From JBEEOW01 sp041191405 (GTDB lineage Bacteria > Bacteroidota > Bacteroidia > Cytophagales > UBA9547): 34,419 nt of DNA. Positions 5,712-13,717 of this stretch are shown piece by piece. The notes below the pieces were generated by a model that saw only the letters and a list, made by a program, of their open reading frames with translations, searched no databases and was not told where the DNA came from. The translations under genes were made by a program, and so were the position numbers. The stretch covers positions 1 to 34,419 of the forward strand of contig JBEEOW010000037.1 of NCBI GenBank assembly GCA_041191405.1, in the 5' to 3' direction. The stretch's first letter is position 1; each line of letters starts with the position of its first letter.

Positions 5712-8228
5712 ATGAAAGATGTCAATTTAACAATCTCGAAGCTATTCTTAACAGGAATGTTTGTAGTAGCAAGTAATTATACATTTGCAAATGTAGTGGG
5801 AGATATAGATAACAATCAAGTTATAGATGGCAGTGAAATAGCAGGAGATATAAATCTTGACGGTATAATAAATAATGGGGAGATTTGTGGTGATTTAAAT
5901 GGGAATAAAATAATAGATTCTCCAACGGAAATTGCTGGCGATATTAACGGAAACGGGATTATTAATGAAGCTGAAATATGTGGAGATTTATCAGGAAACC
6001 AACTTATTGAAAATAGTGAATTAGCTGGCGACATTAATGGAAATGGAATCTACAATGGAGGAGAAAAGTCTGGAGATATATCTGGAAATTTATCTATTGA
6101 GAATTCTGAAATTGCAGGAGACATTAATGGAGATTTATCAATTGGGAACAATGAAAAATGTGGAGATATTAATGGAGACAAACTTATTACCAAAAATAAC
6201 AATGAAAAAGCAGGAGATATTAATGGAAATGGTGCTATAAATGACTTAGAAATTTCGGGAGATATCAATGGGAATGCAATGATTGATGGTACTGAAATCG
6301 CAGGGGATATTGATGGAAACTTAGCTATTCAAACCATTTCGCCAGAAAATGAAATCGCAGGCGATGTAAACGGCAACAACTTAATCGATAATTCTGAAAT
6401 CGCAGGTGATATTTCTGGTACTAAAAGTATCGAAAATACAGAAATTGCAGGCGATATAAATGGAAATACTTCAATTGATGGGTCAGAAATAGCGGGAGAT
6501 GTGAATGGTAATAAAACAATTCAAATTAGTGGACTTAATAAGGAGTGTAGCGGTGATGTAAACGGAGATGGCTTGATATCTGGAAGTGAAATTTGTGGGG
6601 ATAAAAACGGAAATTATCTCATAGATTATACTGAAAAGGCTGGCGATACCGATGCATCTGGTATAATTGATGAAACACGAGAATTGTCTGGTGATATTGA
6701 TAATAATTTTGAAATAAATGGGCAAGAAATAGCGGGTGACAATTCAGGTGACAAAGCTATTGGTAATCAAGAGATAGCTGGAGACAGAAATGGCGATGTT
6801 TGGATTGATCCAAATGCAAGTTTTAAAGAAATAGCGGGAGATGTAAGTGGAGATGGTCAATTATCAATGACAGAAATAGCTGGAGATGTAGATGGAAATT
6901 ATGTCATCGATAATACAGAAATTTCTGGAGACATTGATGGAAACAAAACTTGTTCTCACTATGAAAAAGCGGGAGATGGAAATGGTTCAGGCATAATTGA
7001 ACGATTAAACAATGAAATATTAGGTGATGTAAATTTTGATGCAATTATCAATAATAACGAGAAAGCTGGTGATGCCAATGGAAATAAAATGTATGACTTC
7101 TATGAAGTTGCAGGAGATAAAGATGGAAATGGAAGTGCTACACCTAATCAAGACCCTCTGTTAAATGAGATAACTGGTGACATTAATGGAAATGCTTTGA
7201 TTGATGAATTAGAAAAAGCGGGTGATAAAAATGGAGATGGAGAATTTACTACTTGGTATGGAAATGATGAACTGGCAGGAAATATAGACGGTGATGGTGT
7301 TATTAATAATAGTGATTTTGGTGAAATTGCTGGAGATTTAAATGGTAATAAAATAATTGATAACGGAGAAATCGCTGGGGATAAAAACGGTGATAATAAA
7401 ATTACAGATAATGTAGTAACAGTTTATCATGGAAATATTGAAATAGCTGGTGATATCAATGGGAATGGTGTTATTAATAATTTAGATAACGGAGAAATAG
7501 CTGGAGATGTAGATGGTAATAAATTAATAGATAATGGTGAAATAGCCGGAGATAAAAACGGGAATTTAGAAATCGCATTGCCTGAAATAGCAGGTGATAT
7601 TAACGGTAATGGCATAATAGAAAATGGCGAGTATGGAGGCAATAACAGGGTTGACAATAACAATTTTAAAAGGTCAAGCAATGTCAATTCAGATGAAATC
7701 GCTGGTGATGCAAATGGTGATAGAGAAATAAATAACAATGAAATAGCGGGAGACGAAGATGGAGATAAAGTTATTGAAAAAGGCGAGTATGCTGGAGATG
7801 TAAATGGAAATGGCACTTTTGAAACGGTAGAATTTGCTGGTGATGTTGATGGAGACTTTGTGTTAGACAACGTGGAAAAAGTAGGAGATTTAGATGGTGA
7901 TTTAAGTATTGATAACTCTTTATATCTAGAACTAATAGGTGATGATAACGGCAATGGTGTATTAGATGGATCAGAAATAACGGGTATATCGGAAAATGTA
8001 GCAATTAGCGTTACTGTATATCCAAACCCTAGTGAGAATGAGTTTTATTTTACTTTGCCTAGTGAAGGTGAGTATAGTATTTTTACTTATAGTGGAAATC
8101 TATTAATGAAAGATAATTTTAATGGAAATCAAAATGTAAGTATTGGGAAAGATCTAAAACCTGGAATATACTTGTTAAAAATTAATTCTACTTACGGAAA
8201 TATTGATCAGAAAATTATAAAATTATAA
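5712..8228 (+). CDS. T9SS-secreted protein made of ~44 tandem EF-hand-type calcium loops
   Basis: An 838-aa protein. Residues 1 to about 27 are a signal peptide (LFLTGMFVVASNYTFA). Residues 30-757 are, by hand count, 44 tandem units of mostly 15 residues, consensus G-D-I-N-G-N-G-x-I-x-x-x-E-I-A. Positions D, N/D, N/D, G, I and E fall at loop positions 1, 3, 5, 6, 8 and 12, exactly those of a canonical EF-hand calcium loop or a dockerin/thrombospondin-3 type loop. The helices that flank loops in EF-hands and dockerins are absent: only IAG separates one loop from the next. Residues about 766-838 are a T9SS type A sorting domain (VYPNPSENEF, then DLKPGIYLLKI and a C-terminal KIIKL). I infer an outer-membrane-attached or released protein that binds many calcium ions, perhaps a surface coat, adhesin or matrix protein. 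It sits alone, followed by a strong terminator. Confidence 0.85.
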   Translation: MKDVNLTISKLFLTGMFVVASNYTFANVVGDIDNNQVIDGSEIAGDINLDGIINNGEICGDLNGNKIIDSPTEIAGDINGNGIINEAEICGDLSGNQLIENSELAGDINGNGIYNGGEKSGDISGNLSIENSEIAGDINGDLSIGNNEKCGDINGDKLITKNNNEKAGDINGNGAINDLEISGDINGNAMIDGTEIAGDIDGNLAIQTISPENEIAGDVNGNNLIDNSEIAGDISGTKSIENTEIAGDINGNTSIDGSEIAGDVNGNKTIQISGLNKECSGDVNGDGLISGSEICGDKNGNYLIDYTEKAGDTDASGIIDETRELSGDIDNNFEINGQEIAGDNSGDKAIGNQEIAGDRNGDVWIDPNASFKEIAGDVSGDGQLSMTEIAGDVDGNYVIDNTEISGDIDGNKTCSHYEKAGDGNGSGIIERLNNEILGDVNFDAIINNNEKAGDANGNKMYDFYEVAGDKDGNGSATPNQDPLLNEITGDINGNALIDELEKAGDKNGDGEFTTWYGNDELAGNIDGDGVINNSDFGEIAGDLNGNKIIDNGEIAGDKNGDNKITDNVVTVYHGNIEIAGDINGNGVINNLDNGEIAGDVDGNKLIDNGEIAGDKNGNLEIALPEIAGDINGNGIIENGEYGGNNRVDNNNFKRSSNVNSDEIAGDANGDREINNNEIAGDEDGDKVIEKGEYAGDVNGNGTFETVEFAGDVDGDFVLDNVEKVGDLDGDLSIDNSLYLELIGDDNGNGVLDGSEITGISENVAISVTVYPNPSENEFYFTLPSEGEYSIFTYSGNLLMKDNFNGNQNVSIGKDLKPGIYLLKINSTYGNIDQKIIKL
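5799..7982 (+). repeat. Array of ~44 degenerate 45-bp coding repeats
   Basis: DNA encoding the calcium loops. The usual period is 45 bases. Longer units (16-24 residues, one of 37) carry their extra residues between loop position 9 and the closing Glu. Synonymous codons vary freely between units (for example GCAGGAGAT, GCTGGCGAT, GCGGGTGAT, GCCGGAGAT), so the protein repeat is conserved but the DNA repeat is not. Confidence 0.88.
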
Positions 8229-8230
8229 TT

Positions 8231-8273
8231 TAAACAAAAGGGGCTTTTCTTCATTGATAGCCCCTTTTGTTTA
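8231..8273 (+). terminator. Strong intrinsic terminator after the calcium-loop gene
   Basis: A perfect 15-bp stem: TAAACAAAAGGGGCT at 8231-8245 pairs with AGCCCCTTTTGTTTA at 8259-8273, loop 13 bases. It begins 3 bases after the stop codon at 8228. The U-rich arm end makes it functional for the plus strand, and the symmetrical A/T flanks could also stop minus-strand transcription. Confidence 0.88.
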
Positions 8274-8288
8274 AAAAAATTTTAAAAG

Positions 8289-8464
8289 TTATGATAAATC
8301 AGTTTCAGAATTAATTGATTCAGAAAGGTTATCAGAATTGGAAATTTCATTATTAATTAATAATTCATTTTTTCGTATTCTTACTTTAAGTCTTTTAACA
8401 ATTACCCCAAAATGAAAAGTACAATAAGGAAACCTAAGATCGATAATATAATATGAATAGACAT
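8289..8464 (-). pseudogene. Frameshifted small single-helix membrane protein
   Basis: From the ATG at 8462-8464 the frame reads MSIHIILSILGFLIVLFILG and then stops (TAA right after a GGGG run). Adding one base at that run continues the protein as VIVKRLKVRIRKNELLINNE and on to a TAA at 8289-8291, 58 residues in all. The restored protein has a sensible layout: one hydrophobic helix, a basic juxtamembrane stretch (KRLKVRIRK) and an acidic/polar Ser-Asn-Glu tail. The positive-inside pattern across the frame break is the main reason to think this was one gene. It could instead be chance. Family unknown. Confidence 0.38.
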
Positions 8465-8481
8465 TTAGAGATTATTATAAA

Positions 8482-8505
8482 AAAGGCAGCCACTCGACTG
8501 CCTTT
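8482..8505 (-). terminator. Intrinsic terminator of the FAD/Fe-S dehydrogenase gene
   Basis: Stem AAAGGCAG (8482-8489) with CTGCCTTT (8498-8505), loop 8 bases. Read on the minus strand it is followed by a run of T, and it lies just downstream of the stop at 8523. Confidence 0.8.
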
Positions 8506-8522
8506 CAATTCATAATTCATAA

Positions 8523-11441
8523 TTAAGCAAGCGCCTCCCACAACACCTCCACTGGATGCTTCGCTTCTTTGCTGGTACCGTCTTTAATTTGGTGACGACA
8601 GCTTGTTCCTGGGGCAGCGATGATGGCATCGCCACTGAATCTTACTGCTGGGAATAAAACTAATTCTCCCACTTTCATACTCAGGTCGTAATGCTCTTTT
8701 TCATACCCAAATGAACCTGCCATACCGCAACAGCCAGATGGAATAACCTCTACCGTATAGTTTTGCGGAATTGATAAGATGTCTTTGCTATGGTTTACAC
8801 TAGACAAGGCTTTTTGGTGACAGTGTCCGTGTAATTTTACTTTTTTAGTATCTTGAGTAAATAAAGCTTTGTCAATTTTGCCAGCAGCAGCTTCTTTTGC
8901 TAAAAATTCGTCTACTAACAAACAGTTCTTAGCCAATGCTTTCGCAGCAGTTTCGTCTTGTTCATTAACCAATCTTGGATATTCATCTCTAAAGGTAAGT
9001 ATAGCAGAAGGCTCAATTCCCAATAAAGGCGTTTCAGCAGAAATCACATTTTTCAATGATTCGAAGTTTTGTTTTGCTAGTTTTTGAGCTTCATTTACCA
9101 AACCTTTAGAAAGATAAGTTCTACCACTTTCTACATGTTTAGGAACTTCTACTTGATAACCCAATTTGGTTAATAATTTCACCGTAGTGATACCAATCTG
9201 AGTATCATTAAATTCTGTAAATTCATCAACAAATATGAATACCTTACCTTTAGGATTCGAAGGATTCAAACTTGCCAAATTTTTCTTTAACCAGCTTGTA
9301 AATGTAGTTTTATACAATGTAGGAATATGACGTTTTGGAGCAAATCCTAATACATTCTTAATCACACTACTAGTTAAACTATTCGTAAAGAAGAAGTTAG
9401 TAAAACTAGGCATAATTGCGCCCAACTTATTGTACTTGCTGATATTAGCAATCATACGAGTACGAAGTGGGATGCCATTGTCTTTGTAATATTGTTGTAA
9501 AAACTCTGCTTTTAAAGTAGCAACATCCACATTACTAGGGCATTCAGATTTACAGCCTTTGCAAGACAAACATAAATCCATGATGTCATACACTTCATCA
9601 TGGTTAAATTTATTTACTTTTTCAGAACGAGTTAGGAATTCTCTTAAGATATTGGCACGAGCACGAGTTGTATCACGTTCATTTTTAGTAGCTTGATAAC
9701 TAGGGCACATCGTTCCACCAATGATAGAAGATTTACGACAATCACCAGAACCGTTACATTTTTCGGCCATTCTCAAGATACCACCTACTTCATTAAAGTT
9801 GAAAGTAGTTTTGAACTGACGAGTTTCTTGTCCACTTTCGTAACGTAAAAACTCATTCATTTTAGGCGTATCAGTGATTTTACCCGGATTGAAGATTCCC
9901 TGAGGATCCCAGTTTTTCTTCAATTCTTTCAATAATTGGTAATTTTTCTCACCAATCATTTTAGGAATAAATTCGCCACGCACACGTCCATCACCATGCT
10001 CACCACTCAATGATCCTTTGTATTTTTTCACCAAAGTTGCAATCTCATCTGTAATGGTATGGAAAAGCTGACGGTCTTTTTCAACTTTCAAATCCAACAC
10101 CGGACGAAGGTGAATTTCTCCATCACCAATATGTGCATAAAACACACATTCCATGTTATATCTTTTCAGAATAGCTTGAAATTCAACCACAAATTCTGGT
10201 TGGTCTTCAACCGCTACCGCAGTATCTTCAATACAAGCCACCGCTTTTGGGTCACCAGGAACGTTGGCTAATAAACCTAAACCAGCCTTACGAAGCGCCC
10301 AAACTTTATTGATATCAGCCCCAAACAAACGAGGGAAATGATAGCCATAATTATTGGCTCTCAATTCAGCTTCAAGGTCATTAGCAAGTTTTTCTATCTC
10401 TTCTTTAGTTTCACGAGACCATTCGATTACAATCAAAGCAGCTGGGTCACCTTCTACAAAGAAACGGTTTTTATTTTGCTCAATATTTGACTTAGTACAT
10501 TGTAATACAATATCATCCAATAACTCCACCGCACCAGGATTGTATTTTAAAGCCACAATTGTAGCACGACAAGCCTCTTCGATACTATTGAGTTGCACAA
10601 CTAGAGCACCAGTTGTTTTGGGAGGAGCAGGAACTAAGTTTAATTTTATTTCAGTGGTAAATGCTAGAGTACCTTCAGAACCTGCTAATAATTTACAGAA
10701 ATTAAATGCTTCCGCTCCATCTGTAAATACTTCTGTTTCTAAGAGTTCATCGATGGCGTAGCCTGTATTTCTTCTTCTGATACTACGTTTAGGGAATTCA
10801 TTTCTGATTTCCTCTTGAGTAGCTGGAACAGAAAGTTTTTCTTTTACAAATTGATAAACCTTATTTTCTAAAGATTCACCTTGAGTTTTGACTTCAAATT
10901 CATCTTTAGTTAAGCTTTTGAATTCCACTTCAGAACCATCGCTTAGGATAGTTTTCAATTCTAACACATGGTCACGAGTTGTACCATAAATAATTGAGTG
11001 AGAACCACATGAGTTATTACCCACCATTCCGCCAATCATACAACGGTTAGAAGTAGAAGTTTCAGGACCGAAGAATAATCCAAATTGGGCAAGATGTTTA
11101 TTTAATTCATCTAATACCACACCAGGTTGTACACGTACCCATTTTTCTTCTTGATTCACTTCAAGAATTTGAGTAAAATATTTTGATACATCTACAACGA
11201 TACCATTACCGACCACTTGTCCGGCTAAAGAAGTACCTGCAGTACGAGGGATTAAAGAAGTTTTATGTTTGGAAGCAAAGGATATTAGCTTTTTGATATC
11301 CTCTTTCGACTTAGGTCTAGTGACAGCGAGAGGCATTTCACGATATACAGAGGCGTCTGTAGCATACAGCGTCCTCATGGTTTGGTCGGTATAAAAATCA
11401 CCTTCAAACCCTTTAGCTAGTTCCTTTAAATGTTCCTGCAT
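8523..11441 (-). CDS. FAD-linked dehydrogenase fused to Fe-S/CCG domains (YdiJ-like)
   Basis: A 972-aa fusion, close in length to E. coli YdiJ (about 1018 aa), which has been described as a D-2-hydroxyglutarate dehydrogenase. Domain order: FAD_binding_4 at about 20-230 (PRTAGTSLAGQVVGNGIVVD, GGMVGNNSCGSHS, GTTRDHV), FAD-oxidase C-terminal domain at about 270-540 (HIGDGEIHLRPVLD, LSGEHGDGRVRGEF, FNPGKI), two 4Fe-4S cysteine clusters at about 570-660 (CNGSGDCRKS..., then CLSCKGCKSECPSNVD), and a C-terminal CCG-type domain at about 720-960 (HGHCHQKAL, PSGCCGMAGSFGYE). It should oxidise a D-2-hydroxy acid and pass electrons through Fe-S centres to an acceptor, probably quinone. The substrate (D-lactate, glycolate or D-2-hydroxyglutarate) cannot be fixed from sequence. 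Single gene with its own promoter and terminator. Confidence 0.9.
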   Translation of the reverse strand: MQEHLKELAKGFEGDFYTDQTMRTLYATDASVYREMPLAVTRPKSKEDIKKLISFASKHKTSLIPRTAGTSLAGQVVGNGIVVDVSKYFTQILEVNQEEKWVRVQPGVVLDELNKHLAQFGLFFGPETSTSNRCMIGGMVGNNSCGSHSIIYGTTRDHVLELKTILSDGSEVEFKSLTKDEFEVKTQGESLENKVYQFVKEKLSVPATQEEIRNEFPKRSIRRRNTGYAIDELLETEVFTDGAEAFNFCKLLAGSEGTLAFTTEIKLNLVPAPPKTTGALVVQLNSIEEACRATIVALKYNPGAVELLDDIVLQCTKSNIEQNKNRFFVEGDPAALIVIEWSRETKEEIEKLANDLEAELRANNYGYHFPRLFGADINKVWALRKAGLGLLANVPGDPKAVACIEDTAVAVEDQPEFVVEFQAILKRYNMECVFYAHIGDGEIHLRPVLDLKVEKDRQLFHTITDEIATLVKKYKGSLSGEHGDGRVRGEFIPKMIGEKNYQLLKELKKNWDPQGIFNPGKITDTPKMNEFLRYESGQETRQFKTTFNFNEVGGILRMAEKCNGSGDCRKSSIIGGTMCPSYQATKNERDTTRARANILREFLTRSEKVNKFNHDEVYDIMDLCLSCKGCKSECPSNVDVATLKAEFLQQYYKDNGIPLRTRMIANISKYNKLGAIMPSFTNFFFTNSLTSSVIKNVLGFAPKRHIPTLYKTTFTSWLKKNLASLNPSNPKGKVFIFVDEFTEFNDTQIGITTVKLLTKLGYQVEVPKHVESGRTYLSKGLVNEAQKLAKQNFESLKNVISAETPLLGIEPSAILTFRDEYPRLVNEQDETAAKALAKNCLLVDEFLAKEAAAGKIDKALFTQDTKKVKLHGHCHQKALSSVNHSKDILSIPQNYTVEVIPSGCCGMAGSFGYEKEHYDLSMKVGELVLFPAVRFSGDAIIAAPGTSCRHQIKDGTSKEAKHPVEVLWEALA

Positions 11442-11462
11442 AATAAAGATTTTATGTATCTA

Positions 11463-11470
11463 CAAAAATA
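11463..11470 (-). promoter_or_regulatory. Candidate -7 promoter element for the FAD dehydrogenase
   Basis: Minus-strand TATTTTTG fits the Bacteroidota -7 consensus TAnnTTTG and lies about 22 bases upstream of the ATG. The -33 region is only a partial match (TTTCG), so confidence is limited. Confidence 0.35.
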
Positions 11471-11530
11471 ACATAAAATTGCGAAAATGCTTTAATTATT
11501 AAGCTTCGAAGTTAATAGAAAGAAAAATAC

Positions 11531-12438
11531 GATTACCATGGTCTGCGACCGTTGGTAACGTAAAATAACTACTATTCGCATGTTGATAATTTTTGTAAGT
11601 GAAAAATAAATAAGGTAAAATATATTGAATCTCACGTTGACAACGGTTGAAAACCTTGTCAAGCGTAATAAATTGTGTAAAAGAATTTACGGTTACCAAG
11701 GTCTGCGACCGTTGGTAACGTAAAATACTACTATTCGCAAATTGATAACTTTTTTAAGTGAAAAATAAATAAGGTAAAATATATTGAATCTCACGTTGAC
11801 AACGGTTGAAAACCTTGTCAAGCGTAATAAATTGTGTAAAAGAATATACGATTACCAAGGTCTACGACCGTTGGTAACGTAAAATACTACTATTCTCACT
11901 TTGACAACTTTTTGTAAGTGAAAAATATATAAGTTAAAATATATTGAATCTCACGTTGACAACGGTCGTAGACCTTGTCAAGCGTAATAAATTGTGTAAA
12001 AGAATATACGATTACCAAGGTCTACGACCGTTGGTAACGTAAAATACTACTATTCGAACAATGAGAACTTTTTGTAAGTGAAAAATAATTAAGGTAAAAT
12101 ATATTTATCTCACGTTGATAACGGTTGAAAACCTTGTGTAATCATTTATAAAAATACGATTACCAAGGTCTGCGACCGTTGGTAACGTAAAATACTACTA
12201 TTCGCAAATTGATAACTTTTTGTAAGTGAAAAATAATTAAGGTAAAATATATTTATCTCACGTTGACAACGGTCGCAGACCTTGTCAAGCGTAATAAATT
12301 GTGTAAAAGAATATACGATTACCAAGGTCTACGACCGTTGGTAACGTAAAATATGTATTATCTCACCTTGACAACGGTTGAAAACCTTGTCAAGCGTAAA
12401 ATATCACAATTGTATTATTCATTACCTTGTCAAACGTA
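11531..12438. repeat. REP-like array: six ~160-bp units, each with two palindromes
   Basis: Six tandem units begin at 11533, 11693, 11852, 12012, 12160 and 12319 (lengths 160, 159, 160, 148, 159, and about 120 for the degenerate last). Each starts with palindrome A (arms TTACCAA...TTGGTAA around a GGTC-TGC/TAC-GACC core; 26 bases). About 75-80 AT-rich bases later, less in the shortened last unit, comes palindrome B (arms TTGACAA...TTGTCAA; starts 11637, 11796, 11956, 12115, 12263, 12368). The core of B is the reverse complement of the core of A in units 3 and 5, and GGTTGAAAACC in the others. Nearly every palindrome is followed by CGTAA (TTACG upstream when read on the RAYT strand). A last half palindrome at 12421-12438 touches the 3' end of the RAYT pseudogene. 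Spacers are conserved too, so this is not a CRISPR. Confidence 0.9.
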
Positions 12439-12442
12439 AAAA

Positions 12443-13075
12443 TCAATCAACTTCAATAATATACCTACTTATAAATGAATCATCTAAAGATAAGTTTTGA
12501 TGAAAATCAAAGTATAATTGCTTGCCATTAAACCAGTTTAATACTGTTTCTCGCTGTAGTTTGGTTTTAGATTCTAGTAAATAAGCATGATATGAACTAT
12601 AAGGATAATCCTTGAAATCAGAAACGAAACCATGCTTTTAAGGATTATGATGAATATATTTTATTAATTCATTAAAATAAATATTGCTATCTACATGAAT
12701 TCTTCGAAATGGACTTTCAAATAACCCACCAGTTCTATTAAACTGTTTATTAATTACTTGTTGCGCATAACCATTAAAAAAATGAGAAAATTGATTACTC
12801 AAAAAACCTTCAAATGAACTAATAATTTTACCCTCATAAATGCTACTACAAGCTTCTAACAATTCACTTTCTGATTTAATTTTCACTAAAACATGAAAAT
12901 GATTACTCAATAAACAATAAGCAAAAGTTTCTACAAAAGGTGAAATGTGCTTAGTATATTTTTCCAAAAACAATTGATAATGAGAACTGTTCTTAAAAAC
13001 ATTTTCTCCATTTATACCTCTATTATAAATGTGATAATATTCGTTTGGAATTAATTTTTCTATATTTGCTTTCAT
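12443..13075 (-). pseudogene. REP-associated tyrosine transposase (RAYT, Y1_Tnp/HUH), nonsense-mutated
   Basis: From the ATG at 13073-13075 (MKANIEKLIPNEYYHIYNRG) the frame encodes a Y1 transposase-like protein: NEYYHIYNRGINGENVF at the start, the HUH motif in LSNHFHVLVKI, and the family's NRTGGLFESPFRRIHVD and YFNELIKYIHHNP. Directly after IHHNP an in-frame TAA interrupts the frame. Beyond it the same frame stays open for about 65 more codons (KHGFVSDFKDYPYSSYHAYL and on) to a TGA at 12443-12445, which is the usual RAYT C-terminus. One change from CAA (Gln) to TAA explains the interruption. A TTG start 12 bases upstream is possible but less likely. The gene abuts the paired-hairpin array on its 3' side, as RAYT genes typically adjoin REPs. 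RAYTs act on single-stranded hairpin DNA. The truncated product is probably inactive. Confidence 0.85.
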
Positions 13076-13128
13076 TTTGAAAAACAAAAATTATACATAA
13101 AGTTATAAACTCAAATATATTAATTTAT

Positions 13129-13671
13129 ATGAATCAATTTGGTGATTATATTGATTTACTAACAATAATTGGTTGCTTAGGAATCGTAATTAGCATTTTT
13201 ACAATTCCAGTTCTTTTATACAAATGCGTATTTCTAATTTTTCAAAAAAAAGTAATTTCAAAAACAGTTTTTATTTTTACATTAACGCCATTAATTTTAT
13301 GTATTTCAAGTTTTGAAATTTCAGATAATATTAGAGATTCTATTCGTGAAGAAGGAATTCAAAATGGTCAAAAAATAATCATAGCAATTGATAAATACTA
13401 TTCTAAAAACAAGTCATATCCAGATTCTTTACCACAATTAATTCCATTTGAAATAAAATATATCCCTAAACCATATTCCAATTCTGAATATCCATTTTAT
13501 TATAAAAAAGTTGATGATTATTTTGAGTTAAACTTTAGTCAAAATGTATTTGGTGGATTTAATTATGAAGTAATTACATTTAATCAAAAAGATAAACACG
13601 TAGCTTTGGGTGAACTTAATCATCTAATTAAAACTTCACATCCACATTGGAAGTATTACATTTTTGATTAA
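13129..13671 (+). CDS. Hypothetical membrane protein with pilin/GspG-like C-terminal segment
   Basis: A 180-aa protein with two transmembrane helices near residues 10-32 (LLTIIGCLGIVISIFTIPVLLY) and about 44-62 (TVFIFTLTPLILCISSF). The soluble remainder carries IIIAIDKYYSKNKSYPDSLPQLIPF (residues about 85-109). That spacing (helix, Y, K/N-rich turn, YP-SL-L) resembles the segment after the N-terminal helix in type II secretion pseudopilins and in several proteins of unknown function. No prepilin peptidase site is visible, so I do not call it a pilin. The start is an ATG; the gene is divergent from the RAYT pseudogene, about 50 bases away. Function unknown. Confidence 0.72.
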   Translation: MNQFGDYIDLLTIIGCLGIVISIFTIPVLLYKCVFLIFQKKVISKTVFIFTLTPLILCISSFEISDNIRDSIREEGIQNGQKIIIAIDKYYSKNKSYPDSLPQLIPFEIKYIPKPYSNSEYPFYYKKVDDYFELNFSQNVFGGFNYEVITFNQKDKHVALGELNHLIKTSHPHWKYYIFD

Positions 13672-13673
13672 CA

Positions 13674-13712
13674 AAAATATCCCAAAATTAAATTCAACTT
13701 TGGAATATTTTT
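13674..13712. terminator. Bidirectional terminator between convergent genes
   Basis: AAAATATCCCAAA (from 13674) pairs with TTTGGAATATTTT with one mismatch. It sits between the stop codons at 13671 (plus) and 13718 (minus). Confidence 0.6.
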
Positions 13713-13717
13713 AATCC

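Noticed and set aside
7427..7954. 175-aa minus-strand ORF rich in S and P, and other antisense ORFs at 5816-8004
   Set aside because: They are mirror frames of the 45-bp coding repeat, open only because the period is a multiple of three.
5712..8228. RTX toxin or dockerin/cellulosome protein
   Set aside because: The repeat is 15 residues with an EF-type loop, not the 9-residue GGxGxD RTX unit; dockerins have two ~22-residue repeats with helices, which are missing here.
10354..10761. 135-aa plus-strand ORF
   Set aside because: Antisense to the conserved FAD dehydrogenase domain; no start signal or family likeness.
11499..11699. 66-aa minus-strand ORF
   Set aside because: It lies wholly inside the hairpin array and is encoded by repeat sequence.
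11531..12438. CRISPR array
   Set aside because: The units are ~160 bases long and the sequence between palindromes is conserved too, so there are no unique spacers; no cas genes are present.
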